Of a stretch of 64,000 nucleotides of DNA, positions 1-11,934 are shown piece by piece. The stretch lies in NCBI GenBank assembly GCA_009809945.1, contig WTPW01000196.1:338771-402770 (forward strand), given 5' to 3'. The stretch comes from Gigaspora margarita (taxonomy: Eukaryota > Glomeromycota > Glomeromycetes > Diversisporales > Gigasporaceae). The translations under genes and the position numbers were made by a program. How positions within the stretch are numbered: position 1 is the stretch's first letter; each line of letters starts with the position of its first letter. The notes below the pieces were generated by a model. That model saw only the letters and a list, made by a program, of their open reading frames with translations. It made no database searches and was not told the DNA's origin.

Positions 1-158
1 TTTTGGTTTTTGGTTTTTTTTTTTATAATACTGTAATAAAAATATGAAATATAATATAATATGTAATAATAATAAATAAATAAATAATTTTATATTAAAT
101 TGCAAATATTAATTAAAAATGTATATTTAATTTAAAATATAATATATAATGGAGGAAT

Positions 159-370
159 CTATTTGTTGCACCCCGCAACATGCCTTATTTGTCACGAATA
201 TAATTATAACTTAATATTTTACTAAAATAACACCTATTGCACTTCTAACAAAAAATGATCCTCTCACAATTCTGTATTAATCTTGATTCTAATTCTAATT
301 TAATTTTATTTTAATATTAATAAAACTTTAAAACCTTATGGCTATGACATGTTGTGGGTGTGACAAATAG
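159..370. repeat. Foldback MITE, 212 bp
   Basis: Left end CTATTTGTTGCACCCCGCAA pairs with the inverted right end (reverse complement CTATTTGTCACACCCACAAC), giving terminal inverted repeats of about 24 bp around an AT-rich core with no reading frame. No clear target duplication was seen, so the superfamily is open. Confidence 0.65.
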
Positions 371-690
371 TTTTTTTCATATATATATATATATATTTTT
401 TAATACTTTGATGGTCTCGTCAGTACTTTATTAAAAAAAATTCAATCTAATCTAAGTACAATAAATCTAATCTATTGACTATTAAATTGTTATGTCTTAA
501 AGTATAAGTCTGACCCCACCCGGCTGCCTTAGTGGTGCCCAAATGTGAACTCGTTATACTAAATTATAAGATTTAGAACTTTTGTCAAACCATCAAATTA
601 TATACCTAGGTTGGTACCTTTAACTATGAAATCGCTCAATAAAACATTTGTTTTAATAGCGATCTCATTTTTTAATATTGTGTTACGTCT
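371..690. other. Intergenic AT-rich stretch
   Basis: Poly(A/T) and TA runs, no coding signal. It adjoins the 3' end of the minus-strand LINE. I could not define a poly(A) tail or target duplication for that element here. Confidence 0.5.
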
Positions 691-1143
691 TCACTTCTTA
701 ATCAACTTTTGTTTCTTTTCTTGATTACTTAAGGTCTGGTTATTTTTTTGATTTCCTTCTTCCTTATCTTTCAGACTTTTTTCTTTCTTAGAAGGTTTCT
801 TTCCCATATTTTCTGAAGTCTTCTTTTTCTCCTTACATATCATTCTGATTTTTCTTTCCCAAGCAATAGTTCTTTCATATCGGTCTTTCCAGATATTTTC
901 ATGGAATGTGTTCCAACCAGTATGTACAAAGCCTTCTATAATTTCCTCTATCAAAGTTCTCTTCAATCCCAAACACAAGAGCTTTTGGTAGACTTTAGAT
1001 AGTATTAAGCTCTTGTATATAGCTTCATGTACTTTATATTTCTTAGCGATAGTCCTTCCTAATAGTGCAATATAGAGAGTTTCTGTCGATAAGGTTTCTT
1101 TATACTTTTCTTTGACTAGTTTTGTTACTATGTCCAAGCCCAA
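691..1143 (-). pseudogene. LINE 1 C-terminal tail
   Basis: A 150-codon open stretch at the end of the LINE in the same orientation. The first 100 residues are helical-looking (MGLDIVTKLVKEKYKETL start) and the last 50 are very rich in Lys, Glu and Asn, like the basic tails of LINE ORFs. A further block at 1260-1469 (NGYVLIPLEPNATEKNFYWK) lies between it and the RNase H domain. No zinc knuckle was seen. Assignment rests mainly on position and strand; no independent function is implied. Confidence 0.5.
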
Positions 1144-1559
1144 TATTTCTGCCTATATCCAAAGACCTTCATTAGCTTGATATTTAGCAGATGTTTTATA
1201 TCCTCTGTTTCTTTAGCATCACACCCAATGCACTATACTAACTTGTAAACATTCAGTTTTCAGTGTCTTAATAACTCTAGTACAGGTAGACTTTCTGAAA
1301 TACATTTAATTAGGAAGGATTTCTTGTTGTTTTTCCTCAAGGAGTCACAGGCTATGCCTTTAAACTCTTTTAGATATTTCCAAAATGGCTTCCAATAGAA
1401 ATTTTTCTCTGTGGCATTAGGTTCTAAAGGGATCAGAACATATCCATTTGGTTTTGGCTTCTGCAGCATTTGCCACTTTAATAAAAGTTTTTAAAGGTAT
1501 TTCAATTTTATGATCGTGCCAAAAAGGAACAAAACTATGCCATTCACTACAGATTAGAC

Positions 1560-2000
1560 TGGTATTTATGGAATTCTTTGCTTTTCTTCCTTCTTTGGCT
1601 AGTCTTTCTGCGAGCTAATTCCATTTATTATCTTTGTGCGCTTGTACTTTAACCAGCCGCAACTCAATCTTTTTTCCCTTAATGAGATTTTTTATGCTGG
1701 CAATTATAGAAGAACTCTTGCTTTTGAGGATTTGCTTATTTACTAAGTGCCCAAGCTCTTCTTCAATGCAATTGATTGCTTCTTCACTATCTGTTGAGAT
1801 CTTGACTTTACAGTTAATTAGAATTGTAAGCAAGACTGTCCAGATCGCAGTTAATTCTGTATGCAAAGATGAAGGCCAACCTATCACTTTAAGACTTAAC
1901 TGTTCTAAAACTAGATTCTCTTTTTTGTTAACTTGTATTCATCCAACTCCTAATTCTTGTATACTAAATTCCTTTTCTATTCTACATGAACCATCGTGTA
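1560..2000 (-). pseudogene. LINE 1 RNase H domain
   Basis: The minus strand encodes LHDGS (first catalytic Asp), then WPSSLHTELTAIWTVLLTI with the catalytic Glu, then KISTDSEEAINCIEEEL with the third Asp, and VKVQAHKDNKWN at the end: the D-E-D order of type I RNase H found downstream of RT in several LINE clades. A TGA sits in GVG-stop-IQV, where the homologous domain of LINE 2 also has a TGA before IQV; related proteins have Trp. Open from 1887 to 1615. It would remove RNA from the RNA:cDNA hybrid. Decayed by stops. Confidence 0.8.
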
Positions 2001-3127
2001 AATACTAGTTCCTCTTCTATATAACTCAAATTCTCTTTTAACCTTTCAGTAATTTTATTTTTAATGCTAATTCTAATTTTTCTTTTCTAATCATCTCAAC
2101 TTCTAAACATTCTACTCTTGCTAGTTCCTCAAGTGGACTTTTATTAATCCATAGACTATCAGATTCTGATTGAAACCAAAATTTAGAGGTGGGATTTCTA
2201 GGATTTTCCTTCTCTCTTTATCATCTGGGAGATTTGGTAAAGATGAGAGTATTTTACCTTTTTTTGTTTTAAGCAGGCAGTTTCCACTACTTAAGTCTTC
2301 TTTGAAATTCTGGACTTTACAGCCTCTACATTTGGTTACTTTCCTATTGGTTTGCTATGGATTTGATGGTAAAACCCAATGTTCAAAACTACTTCTTTCT
2401 TCATTTTCCTGTTTATTCTGCCAATAATTTCTTCACCTGTTGAGGTGACTCTTGTGCGAACCCATTCTTTTTTCCTTTTGACTTTTGAAATGCACAAATT
2501 TGTTCTGATTGGTAAAAGTTTGTTTGTATTAATCTTGACAAAATAATTATTAACTCTTCGAAAGGTGTTGCTTGAGAGAACTTTCCTCTCCAATTCTTGG
2601 TACTATTTTGTGCATCTACCTTTTTTACTCAGATTTCTACAAAATTTGATTTGTTGCCAGGTCAACAGTTCATTGCTATTACTAGTTACTATTTGCTCAA
2701 GATAAAATAGCCCTAATCTGTCTAGCTGCATAGAAGCTTTCTTCAAGAGCTGTACAGGCAGAATGTTTATCAAGGGTACTCCATCACTGTCAATTTTCCA
2801 AAAGATCTCTATAGATTTTAAATTGAGCCCTTTTTTGCCTGCTTTTGCTAATATAAAACAAACAAGGTTATTTTTTCATATTGGCCCAAATTTTTCTATT
2901 CGATCAGTATTCCAGATATCTGAAATTAATCTTGCTTTTGAACAACCTTGTGCTAATCTAGTGTGCATTACATTTCCAAAAATGTTTTTTTGGTTTAAAC
3001 CTGAGTGTATACTTCTTATTTGGTTTGAAAAAAGTTCATTGCTTAGGAGTTTGAAGCCACCGAGATCTTTGTCTGATAAGAGGATATTACTAGCTGTTCT
3101 TGCTAACCCTATTTTGTTCTTTAAGAG
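2001..3127 (-). pseudogene. LINE 1 RT-RNase H connection, degraded
   Basis: Between the RT palm and the RNase H domain the minus strand holds discontinuous coding pieces (for example 2336-2593, with KVKRKKEWVRTRVTSTGEE). The plus-strand open frames here are shadows. Position and orientation make this the thumb/connection part of the same LINE; no separate domain is recognisable. Confidence 0.5.
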
Positions 3128-4430
3128 TCAGAGAAAGGGTTGTTTAATCTTTTTGCTAGCCTCTTTTGTTAGTTTGATCATTTGTAGCATATAACATAAC
3201 TTGGGTAACAAACATACATTGTTAATGTAGACAAGTTGGCTCCATGTTGTTTTTTTCCATTTAAGTGTTCTAATTGTTTGTTTTACAAATTCTTTTGCTT
3301 TTTGGATCATCACATGGGTTTTCATTCCACTGTTGAGCCAAACTCCCAAGTATATGATGATGTCCTCATTGCTCTCTGCTTTAATATAACTATTTCCAAA
3401 AAAGATTTCTTTATTTTTGGTATCGAGACCTTCCTTTGGTTGATTGTTCATGACTATTAATTTAGATTTGCTGCCATTGATTTGAATATCATTTAGCTTA
3501 AAAAAGTTATTTGCAATCTCTATGCTTTTTTCCATCTGCTTTTTATTACTTGCAATCCATACTGTGTCATCAACATAGACCATTGCTAAGGTTTTAGTAT
3601 ACTCATACCAGGTTTTATTTCTGCAAATATCTGTAGGGATTTTCATTTCCATAATGTATTCTAGCTCTTGGTTTTTCTGAATTTTAGTAAACAGTGAATC
3701 ATAAAAAATTCTCTATAATAATGGCGAGAGCACTTCTCCTTGCTCAATTCTGCTTTTTGTACAAAAACTTTCTGTTAGTCCTTCTGCAGTTATTATTTGA
3801 ATATCTCTGTTATTAAATAATTCTAGTATAAATGATATGATGTTTGCAAGGATTTTAAGTCTTTTGAGAGCCAACTCAAGGCCATTGAGTGGAACAAAGT
3901 CAAAAGCTTTTTTTATATCTTGTAGTAGAAGCCAGATTTCTTTTTTTCCTCTTTTGACTCTTCCATGAGACTATTAAGTATTTGAATAGGAATTTTGGTA
4001 GAATCTCCTTTTAGTCCTGCAAAGTTCAACCCCTCAAGAAGTAACTTTTTGATGCAAATCTTTGAAAGTCTCTTTGTTAAGATCCTGGTAAAACATTTTC
4101 TAAATGAATCTATTAGTGCGATTGGCTGCACATTGTTGAGATTGTAAGACCAATTAGTGTCTTTGGAGATTAGGGGTATAATTGTGTTAATTTCCATTTA
4201 ATTGGTACTATTCCATTGATTATACATGCTTCTGCAAGTCTGGCTAGAATCTTATGAGCTTTTTCACTTGCTTGTTTTAACATGGTATAGCTAATATTTG
4301 AGATTCTAGGAGCTTTATTCTTTTTAAGTCTCTTAGCATTTGGTACCATTCTTCTATTTCAACTGGTGCGTTTAGTTGTTCAAACCATTCTTCTTTAATA
4401 ATTTTTTTGGCTAGTAAGTTTTCTGTTTTT
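3128..4430 (-). pseudogene. LINE 1 reverse transcriptase domain
   Basis: The minus-strand translation contains successive RT blocks: a KAPRISNISYTMLKQAS segment near 4300 (finger region, usually KAPG), QPIALIDSFRKCFTRILTKR near 4100, GLNFAGLKGDST near 4000, motif A QDIKKAFDFVPL near 3890, motif B EQGEVLSPLL near 3740, and motif C MVYVDDTVWIAS with an intact YVDD at 3566-3577. Catalytic aspartates of motifs A and C are both present, so the lesions are stops and shifts (around 4198, 3908 and 3715-3655) and not active-site changes. The enzyme would copy the element RNA into target DNA. It is inactive as it stands because no single frame covers the domain. Confidence 0.85.
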
Positions 4431-4439
4431 TTCATATAT

Positions 4440-4740
4440 AATAATAATAAATAAAAAAAATTTTATAATAAATTGCGAAACCTTGTAAAAACCTGTAAAA
4501 TATTTAAAAATTTGCAAAAAGTAGGATTATATAAATATAATATTATTAATTGGTATTATACCAGATATATATCGATTAATTAGATATATATTGATTACTA
4601 TTACTACTGATAATAATCAGCAGGGGTATTGAGTATCGATATATATCTTATCAGTTAGTAATCGATATATATCTATATATAAAATTTGCTAATACTAAGC
4701 AAGCCAAATTAATACAAGAACTACAGAAGAGAAAAAAACC
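4440..4740. other. AT-rich stretch with short inverted repeats
   Basis: No gene. Repeated ATCGATATATATC-type motifs in both orientations (about 4562-4680) can pair as small hairpins. It separates the LINE 5' end from the low-complexity block. Confidence 0.4.
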
Positions 4741-4774
4741 AAAAAACTACTTATAGAACCCCATGAAACTAAAA

Positions 4775-4915
4775 TACCAACAACAACATAAAGACAACGC
4801 CAATAATAATACCAATGATGACACTAATGACAACACTAATGACAACACCAACAACAACACCAATGACGATACTAGTGATGAAACCAAATCTGAAAGACAA
4901 CAAGCTAAAAAATAA
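4775..4915 (+). repeat. Low-complexity AAC/GAC/AAT triplet repeat
   Basis: Imperfect trinucleotide repeat (CAACAC, GACAACACTAAT). In the plus frame it reads as an Asn/Asp/Thr-rich run (NTNDDTNDNTNDNTNNNTND) followed by a Lys-rich segment and a stop near 4913; in the minus frame it gives a Leu/Val/Ser-rich artefact. It may be a triplet-expanded coding remnant, but nothing upstream supports a gene. Confidence 0.5.
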
Positions 4916-5084
4916 GCTAAAAGATTAGTAAATGGAAAGCAAAGCAAAACAACAAAAACAAAACAAACAATAAAAAAAAATTGATTATTATAGTGCACGA
5001 AAAAAATTTATATATGATTACCAATCACGAATATGATTGGCTGATCATATAGGGGTCACATAGTGACAGGTCAGTATTGTATTT

Positions 5085-7075
5085 TGTCTTAAAAAAATAT
5101 TATTTTGGTATGTGTCTATAAGATGAAATACTGTATCACATAACCTTAACCTGTACATGTTACAGACTTTTCAAAATGCTACAGACATAGCATACACTTG
5201 ACATATTGAGTGGCCCGAGTTAGAGTTAAATTAGCATATATTTAGGTAATACTAGTCATTGCTGTTTTTATAAGTCAAGTTTTGCTATATCAGTAACCCT
5301 ATAAGAAAAGTAGTCTTGGTGTTGATACAGGTTGGCATGGGTTTGTCTAGATAGGTATATGACTGGTATATGTCATGTGGCACATAAAGGCAGTATTGTC
5401 ACTTGGACAACTTGGACAACATTTAGACAGAATTTAGAATTGAAATTTTATTAAAATAACCTACTTAACCTACTTTTTTATTAATTAAAGTATTTAAGTT
5501 GTTCAGAATTAACTTTTGCACATATGTGTACATTTTTAGAATAGATTTATTGAAGTCTGATAAAAATCGAACTGTCTGCCGGACACTTCAAAATGCTCAG
5601 ATATCAAAAATATACAACAATGTATAAAGGTATGAAACATGAACTAAAATATGTCAAAATAGCATGTATATTACATTTTACAGTATTGATACATGCATAG
5701 GGTAGCAAATATGAGCACATTTTATTATATTACTTTATGTGTAATTACTTGTGCCAAACCCCATGAGTTTTTGTTAGTAAAGTGCAGCAAAACCTGGTCC
5801 ATTTACAGTCCAAAATATCTGAAGAAACAGTCCAATTCGTACTAATTCAACATGCTAACATGGATCACAGATATATAAATCTGAATAACACATACAGAGG
5901 CATCCCAAAAATCCAGATCAGAATGTATTGAATGCATTAGAATCATGGTTGGCTAGGTAAGAATTAATTAATTTTGCCCCAAGATCATAAAAATTTTACT
6001 AATAAATCATATCCATTCATTAAGTACTCTATAAAAAAATTGTACTGGATTAGCACAGATTGCATCAGATAGGCATGGGTCTTTTTGGCATGTACTATAA
6101 TCTGAATTTGTATGAGTATAGTTTGGATTGGTATAGATTCTGTGAACTGTGTAGGACTGTATACCTATGCCAAATGGACCATAAATGGCTTAGGTTTTAC
6201 AGCAGTTTACTAGTCAAATTAGCATAGGATTTGGTACAGATGAACATAAATTCACATGCCACCATGATAACAATGTGGATTAACTATTAAACTATAAATT
6301 TATATAAGTAATCAATATAAGATAAACAAGCTAACTTCAAATAAAGTAAAATTTTGTAAAGAATTTTTTTTGTTAAAACACATAGGAAAGCTTCATAAGT
6401 GAAATCATGAGATATCGCATGCATTTAGAGAAATCTGAATATATGTTCCTTCTTTACAACTTTAATTAGAAGTCCAAGTAATATTGGCATAATAAAAAAA
6501 TTAGATCTGATTAAAAAATCTAAGCTTTGTTATAAATTTCTTTAGACCTTAATCTGCAATCCCATTGGTCGATCTAAGTATGATGGTCACATGACTTTTT
6601 AAAATCAGCATGCCTCAAAAACATAATAATATTTTTGGATTACATTTAGATGCATCAAAAAAGTAGATGCAGGTGTATCAAAAATAAAAGGTTTGCTTTT
6701 TGCAAAGGGGTTATTTAAAGCAGGGTGCAGTTATATGATTTTGACTTTTTAATTAAAGTTAGAGTAAGGGTTAGTTGGAGGTTAGAGTAAAGTAGATATA
6801 ATAGTAAATTTCTAACATTTTTGTTAAGGCCCCAAGGTAGGTTTAGATACTTGTTTCTTGTATTTTTTTTTAATTTTTCACATTTTTCCTTCTTTTTCTT
6901 CATAGGCTGTTCTGGGTGATTAAACAAACAAGCTAATTGGCAAAAAAACACATGATTGCATACTGCTTTAAATGACCTTCAGAAAGCAGAAGTCTATAGA
7001 GATATACAGGTCACATGATATTTTATCTTATAAACATATACCAAAATAATAATTTTTTTGAATTAAAAAATGATC
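5085..7075. mobile_element. Candidate TIR element of about 2 kb, non-coding
   Basis: A block at 5085-5143 (TATTATTTTGGTATGTGTCT) is repeated in inverted orientation at 7010-7075 (as TACCAAAATAATAA), about 55 bp each. A third relative lies at 56925-56990. The interior holds a second inverted pair (5775-5820 against 6180-6225) and no credible coding frame. This fits a non-autonomous DNA element; target duplications were not established. Confidence 0.5.
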
Positions 7076-8216
7076 TATTAAGGTTTTGTAATAAGATAAC
7101 ATCTTTAATTGATAATCTGCTAGTCAACTAAAAAGTAATCTTATAGGAAGACATTCATATAATTGGTTAAGTTTTTAGATCTACTATGATTTCCTGTGAT
7201 AATCACCTATTCAAAATATACAATTTTTTTAAAAGGATTTATTTTTTTAATATAATACAGTAATATTACTAAAAAAAAAACAAACAAAAACTTTATGTAA
7301 AAAAGCTTACAAATCAACAAATGCATATAAAGGAATTATTACATATGTTTAGAGAACAAATAGATACACATAAAGTAAGTATCTATAATCTTTATTACTA
7401 AAAAAAACAAACTTATTAAACCCTCTACAAGATATAAACTAAAATTTTAATTTATAGTTAATAAATCTATATACGCTAAATCTACTACTAAGAATTTAAA
7501 TTAAATAGTTGATAATAAAAATTTGTTTAAATCTAATATAATAAAGTAATTTTAAACAAAACCATTTTTAGTTACCTTCACTTTGCAATATAATTTCACA
7601 TAGACCAATAAACTATAGTGTATTTTTTATTCTAAGTAAAGTAAGATGAAAGGTTCACTTAAAACTAATAATAACTTTGGCAGGGTTTTGTTGGTTTAGC
7701 CTTTGACAATTCATCCTTAGTTTACCTTTTTTGTATTTTATTACTTGCAAAATGTAATAATATACATAGTAACTTCACTTTTAAGTAAAGTCCTCTGTCT
7801 TTTTAATTATTTTGTAATTATTTTGTATAGCAAAGGGAAACACTTTTTTAAACTTAATTATGAAAAAATATTTTTTTCTTAAGTAAAATTGTGAAATGTT
7901 GCAATTCAAAAAAGTTGCTTTAATCTGTATAAATTAGTTACCTGGCAATTAATCTACATCAGCTAATTAGATATAAGTCCTTCTATGAAGAGTAATTATA
8001 GTATAATATGATCCAGATTATATATAAAATTACTATAAGCAAAATGTAGTGTGCTTCTATCTAAAAAAAATTCTTACTAAGTTAATAGCAAATGTCTACT
8101 AATTAAAAGTTGTAAAGCTCATTGAGATGCATCTAAAGATAGTTAAATTATCCAAATCAGCCCAGTAGATAGCAAGTTATCATTAAAAATAATTGACTAA
8201 TTATATAAAATCTCTA
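7076..8216. other. Gene-free AT-rich stretch
   Basis: Continues as a diverged copy of the repeat seen at 57000-57070 (AAGATAACATC motif near 7093-7110). The remainder is A/T runs with no coding frame of note. Confidence 0.45.
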
Positions 8217-8218
8217 TA

Positions 8219-8402
8219 CAGTCTACTCTCGCTATAGTCACACTGTCTGGCAGAAACTTGATGTGACTATAGAGAGAGAAACATAATAATAGTCTTATCA
8301 TGTGATTATAGCAAGAGTTAATTTTATATTACTGCAAATGATTGGTATATAGTCTCAAGAAAATGTGACTATTTCAGATGTGACTATTGCAGGAGTAGAC
8401 TA
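8219..8402. mobile_element. pogo/Tigger-like MITE, 184 bp
   Basis: Termini CAGTCTACTCTCGCTATAGT and inverted TAGTCTACTCCTGCAATAGT with flanking TA dinucleotides (8217-8218, 8403-8404), as expected for Tc1/mariner-pogo target sites. Internal repeats of TGTGACTAT. The same terminal style (CAGTC...CTCTATAGTCACA) recurs at 29132-30105, and a shorter relative is at 60067-60243. Confidence 0.75.
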
Positions 8403-8999
8403 TATAAACAAATGGGTTTGGGTTAAAATTCTGACAAACAAAATCCTAACAGGTTATAATCCTAACAAAAAAAATTCTAAAAATCAAAAATTCTAACAAT
8501 TAAAAAAAGCTTTCCTTGAGCAACTTTACTATAAAATAAATCAACCCAATTCTAACCCAGGCACTTGCCCTAACTCTAATTTAGGCACTCATTTAATACT
8601 AACCAAAATTTAAATAAATTTGACATTTTTTTTGTTGTCAAGATTGTTGAGATTTTTATTGTTAGGATTTTTTGTTGGATTATAACCTGTTGGGATTCTG
8701 TTTGTCATAATTTCATCTGGTACTCTAAACAAACATTGTTTATATAGAGATTTAATATAGTTAGCCAATAATTTTTTGACAATATCTTATTATCCACTAG
8801 GCTGATTTCAATAATATAACTACTGTTAAATGCATCTTGACAAGCTCTATATCTTTCAATTAGTGAATATGTATTATTAACTTTGTAAACAAAAATTTTA
8901 GATAGAAGCATGCCACATTTTGCCTATAATGATTTTTATATATAATTTGTATCATATTATACTATAATCACTCTCTAGTTGACTGGCAGATTATCAATT
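8403..8999. other. Gene-free stretch with AATCCTAAC runs
   Basis: Loose inverted pair of AAAATCCTAACAGGTTATAA (8440s) against TTATAACCTGTTGGGATT (8680s), spanning about 250 bp. Possibly another foldback repeat. No gene. Confidence 0.4.
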
Positions 9000-9232
9000 A
9001 GGCAGTCAAAAGTAGAAACTAAGGAAATTGTTTCTAAGTAAATTTTTCTAGACTTTAATTTAAAATATTACAACAACTATTAAACCAAACTTGATAAATT
9101 TTTTTTATTTTAGTATGTAATTAAAAGAAAAAAATTTATTAAATTTGGTTTAATAGTTGTCAAGATATTTAAATTTAAAGTTTTAAATAAACTTACTAAA
9201 AACAATTTTATTGGTTTCTACTTTTGGCAACC
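9000..9232. repeat. Foldback element (AAAAGTAGAAAC family)
   Basis: The two halves are inverted copies of about 105 bp: left GTCAAAAGTAGAAAC... to CAACTATTAAACCAAA, right the reverse complement ending TTTCTACTTTTGGCAACCC. A related foldback with the same CAACTATT core lies at 23832-24078. Non-coding. Confidence 0.7.
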
Positions 9233-9235
9233 CAA

Positions 9236-9530
9236 TTAATCATTCTAATAAAACTGGTTCTTCTAGTTTTTCTGGTTCTAATAGTAATATGATTATTAAA
9301 GTCTAATTAGTAGAACTAGAGATATAACCTTTTGAAATTTGAACAACTTTCTAAAGATTACATTAAAATATTGTATAAACTTTATGCACTATATCTCAAG
9401 CTCTATTGAGTTTGTTTTAATAATCATACTACTGTTAGAACTATAAAAACCAGAAAAACAAGTTTTCTTAGGATAGTAAAGGAGATTTACCTATTATAAA
9501 ATCTCAGTTTAAATATTTACTATCAGTGTT
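9236..9530. repeat. Composite repeat shared with 57.0-57.45 kb
   Basis: The segment with AGAGATATAACCTTTTGAAA, TTCTAAAGATTACAT and CTATTGAG matches 57080-57200 in the same orientation. Its right part (AACAAGTTTTCTTAGGATAG) matches 57322-57420 in inverted orientation. It is a rearranged copy of one dispersed non-coding family. Confidence 0.65.
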
Positions 9531-9700
9531 GGAAATCTGTTTTGAAATTTATGTTCTCTTAAGAACATTTTTATTTAATTTAATGTTCTCAAAAATTTTT
9601 TTATGTTCTCAAATAGGAAAAAAATTTTTCTCTCTCTCTCCTTCTTTTCAATATTCTCTTTAGTTATTTTTTTAATTTTTATTTTTAATTAATATATTTA
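9524..9700. repeat. Single-ended hAT-like MITE fragment
   Basis: Starts CAGTGTTGGAAATCTG and carries repeated ATGTTCTC/GAGAACAT motifs like the intact nested element at 29811-30039. A TC microsatellite follows at 9629-9641. No matching right end was found. Confidence 0.4.
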
Positions 9701-9904
9701 AATATTATTAATAATAAAATAATAAAAAAATATAATTTATTTAACTAAAATATATAAACAAAACTAAGCTATTCATAAAAATAAGACTTTATATATATAT
9801 ATTTTTTTAAAAAAATACCAATTTAATTTTGTATAATTAGTTTTTTAAATAACCCATTAATTTCTCTTAAATAAATAAATAAATATATATATAAATATAA
9901 TATA

Positions 9905-9935
9905 CTAGCAGTAAACCCGTGACTTCATTATGGGA
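9905..9935 (-). other. Candidate Helitron 3' terminus (CTAG-T)
   Basis: On the minus strand the sequence ends ACGGGTTTACTGCTAG followed by T, matching the CTRR|T ending of Helitrons. It lies on the correct side of Helitron 1 for a minus-strand element. The subterminal hairpin is weak. Confidence 0.4.
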
Positions 9936-11140
9936 ATTAGATTAATAATATAAATAAATATTTTAAATTGTGTTTGAAGAAGGGGTTTATCGCTTATATG
10001 TAAAGTGAAACAAATGCAACATTTAATACTAACAGAATTTTCTAAACCTAATAGCAAATAGCGGCTATACTATAAATTTTTAAAAAAAGTGATTGTCTGT
10101 GAGGTATTTTAACTATGTGCTGTTATTTAAATGCAATTATGAGTGTTATTTCGAGATCAAGAGTTATAGTAATTCTAGAATCAAATAGGTAGTCATTTTT
10201 ATAGAAAAAATCACATAGAACTTGCTATATAAACATTAAAGTACATTGTAATTAATAAGCAGATGTGTTGGAAAAAATTAATGATTTATATAAATTTACC
10301 AAGGTTTATATTTAGCAAGTAGCAGATAAATCAGATTAAAGAAGAGTGTAACATCTATTTACTTTTTTGTAGTGAAAAGCAATAGATCATGTACATTATT
10401 TTGTGTGGAGATAGAGTTGGAAACTTCAAATACAGATATAAAAAAAGGAAGGCTTAAAGATTAGATCGAGCAAAATAGCATATGGAATATGTGAAACATG
10501 TGAAGTTTGGGAATTGCAAAGATTTAATTAATGCTATGTAAATTGGTTATGATAGTACATGAAAGTATAACAAAATTGCATTAAAATGGCGTAAATGAGA
10601 TAGGTGTAAAAATAGCATAGTTAGTAATTAATTTAAAAGACAAAATTTTATGATCATATTATAATGTAATTAGAGAGAAAAAATATGCATAAAAAAGAAA
10701 GAGGAAATAAAAAATCCATAAGTCTTATAAAGTAATAAACTATCAATAATAAGTAAATAGATACTTGCTAACCCTCGTGGGGTTTTAATATCATTAAGTT
10801 CATTTTACATTTGAAGTAGATGTTAGTAGCAGAGACAGTTATTAATTTTATTGTTACCACTATTATATTTATTAATAATGCATAACCTTAAAATGTTACT
10901 AACTTTATATAAAAATGCTAAAAATGCATCCTACAAAAAAAAGTAATTTTTGATAACTTGTCTATTTTAACTAACAACATTCTTTTAATATGCTTCCACT
11001 TAATTAGTTACAAATAGTAAGTGAATAGACTTAAGACTTAATCTCAAGAAGCAGATATTACTATTGTAAAAATGTGCATTACTTAATGATATGTTTGTAA
11101 ATAATTAGTTTGATTTAATTCATTGATGTGTAAATTAGGC
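9936..11140 (-). other. Non-coding 3' region of Helitron 1
   Basis: No reading frame of note between the helicase end and the candidate Helitron 3' termini. AT-rich, no embedded gene seen. Confidence 0.4.
10769..10791 (-). other. Second Helitron-like 3' end with hairpin
   Basis: The minus strand reads AACCCCACGAGGGTTAGCAA then GT: a perfect 5-bp stem (AACCC/GGGTT) with a 5-nt loop just before a degenerate CTRR-like end. It could be the real terminus of Helitron 1 or of a nested relative. Its resemblance to the end at 9905 supports a Helitron origin. Confidence 0.35.
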
Positions 11141-11934
11141 CAAGCTAAATTTCAATATAATTTCACAACAGAATTTCTGAGTAAACAATATTTACAGTAG
11201 ACAGTCTTCATTTTCTTGTGGGAGAAGAACTGATCAAGCGTGAAGAAGTACACCAGGAGAAAACTACATAAAGTTGGCCATGCATAAAAATGGCAGTTCA
11301 AAAATCCACCCAACATGTATAAAGATTGTCCTTGTAACTAATTTATTGTTATAGCAAATGCATTATGAATAGGGAATTGTCTTTGCTTAAAGATAAATGG
11401 TAAGTTCATTGATGACAGTGTTAAAGTAATATGGAGAATAAAAGCTGTTTTTCCTGTATGCTCTCCACAAAGAATACGAGCTTCAATAACATGATCAGTA
11501 AAGCAATTAACAACTAAACGAGAGCTGTTACAAAGTCCCTGATGTGGGGCTAGATTTCGAAGCAGTATAATAGGGCAACTGATCTTTAGTTCAAGTTTAG
11601 CAGATGGCATTCCAGATGGATTAAATGTGTTCAAATGCTCAGTGGGGTATACGTTATAGTTGTCAGCACCATCCTCAATTATGGCTTCATCTGCGCTTAA
11701 ATATGTATGCTTTTATCTAGGAAACATATTAAGAACATCACAGTTAATATCTCAAACATCATCATTGTGAGCAGGTAGAATTATTCTATCTCTTAGATAA
11801 TCATCGCTAGGTGCTCCTATTTGTATATTGGGATAAATTGTATTGATAAGAGATTGAATGTTGGGACCAACTTTCATATATGCAGGCAGTGGAATTATGT
11901 TATTCTGCTTGAATGTGAAGTTTCTATTCCCAAC
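11140..11934 (-). pseudogene. Helitron 1 helicase, C-terminal part
   Basis: The minus strand gives VGNRNFTFKQNN, IPLPAYMKVGPNIQSLINTI, then LKISCPIILLRNLAPHQGLC, NSSRLVV, LPFIFKQRQFPIHNAFAITI and LQGQSL, followed in another frame by HGQLYVVFSWCTS and NIVYSEIL. These are the hallmarks of the C-terminal RecA domain of Helitron PIF1 helicases (motifs V and VI region). NKSQGQ has become a stop plus LQGQ, and the canonical SR of HGQLYVALSR is changed. Stops at about 11750 and 11715 and a shift near 11290 break the frame. It joins the N-terminal half across the gap at 11935-13193. Confidence 0.85.

Larger units (their letters stand above)
691..4435 (-). mobile_element. Non-LTR retrotransposon (LINE 1), 5'-truncated and decayed
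   Basis: Reading the minus strand from 4435 down, the order is RT palm, thumb/connection, RNase H, then a Lys-rich C-terminal tail, the usual order for LINEs with an RNase H domain. No endonuclease is visible upstream of the RT, so the copy is 5'-truncated, as is common for target-primed reverse transcription. At least four frame breaks or stops interrupt the ORF (coding blocks 4430-3913, 3900-3128, about 2000-1560 and 1143-691). The element is related to, but not the same subfamily as, LINE 2 at 41.7-51.1 kb. No terminal duplication was found. Confidence 0.85.

Noticed and set aside
4747..4998. Leu/Val/Ser-rich membrane protein on the minus strand
   Set aside because: It is the antisense reading of an AAC/GAC triplet repeat.
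6715..6951. 78-codon minus-strand open frame
   Set aside because: Low-complexity Lys/Leu-rich composition typical of AT-rich DNA, no homology signal, and it lies inside a TIR-bounded repeat.
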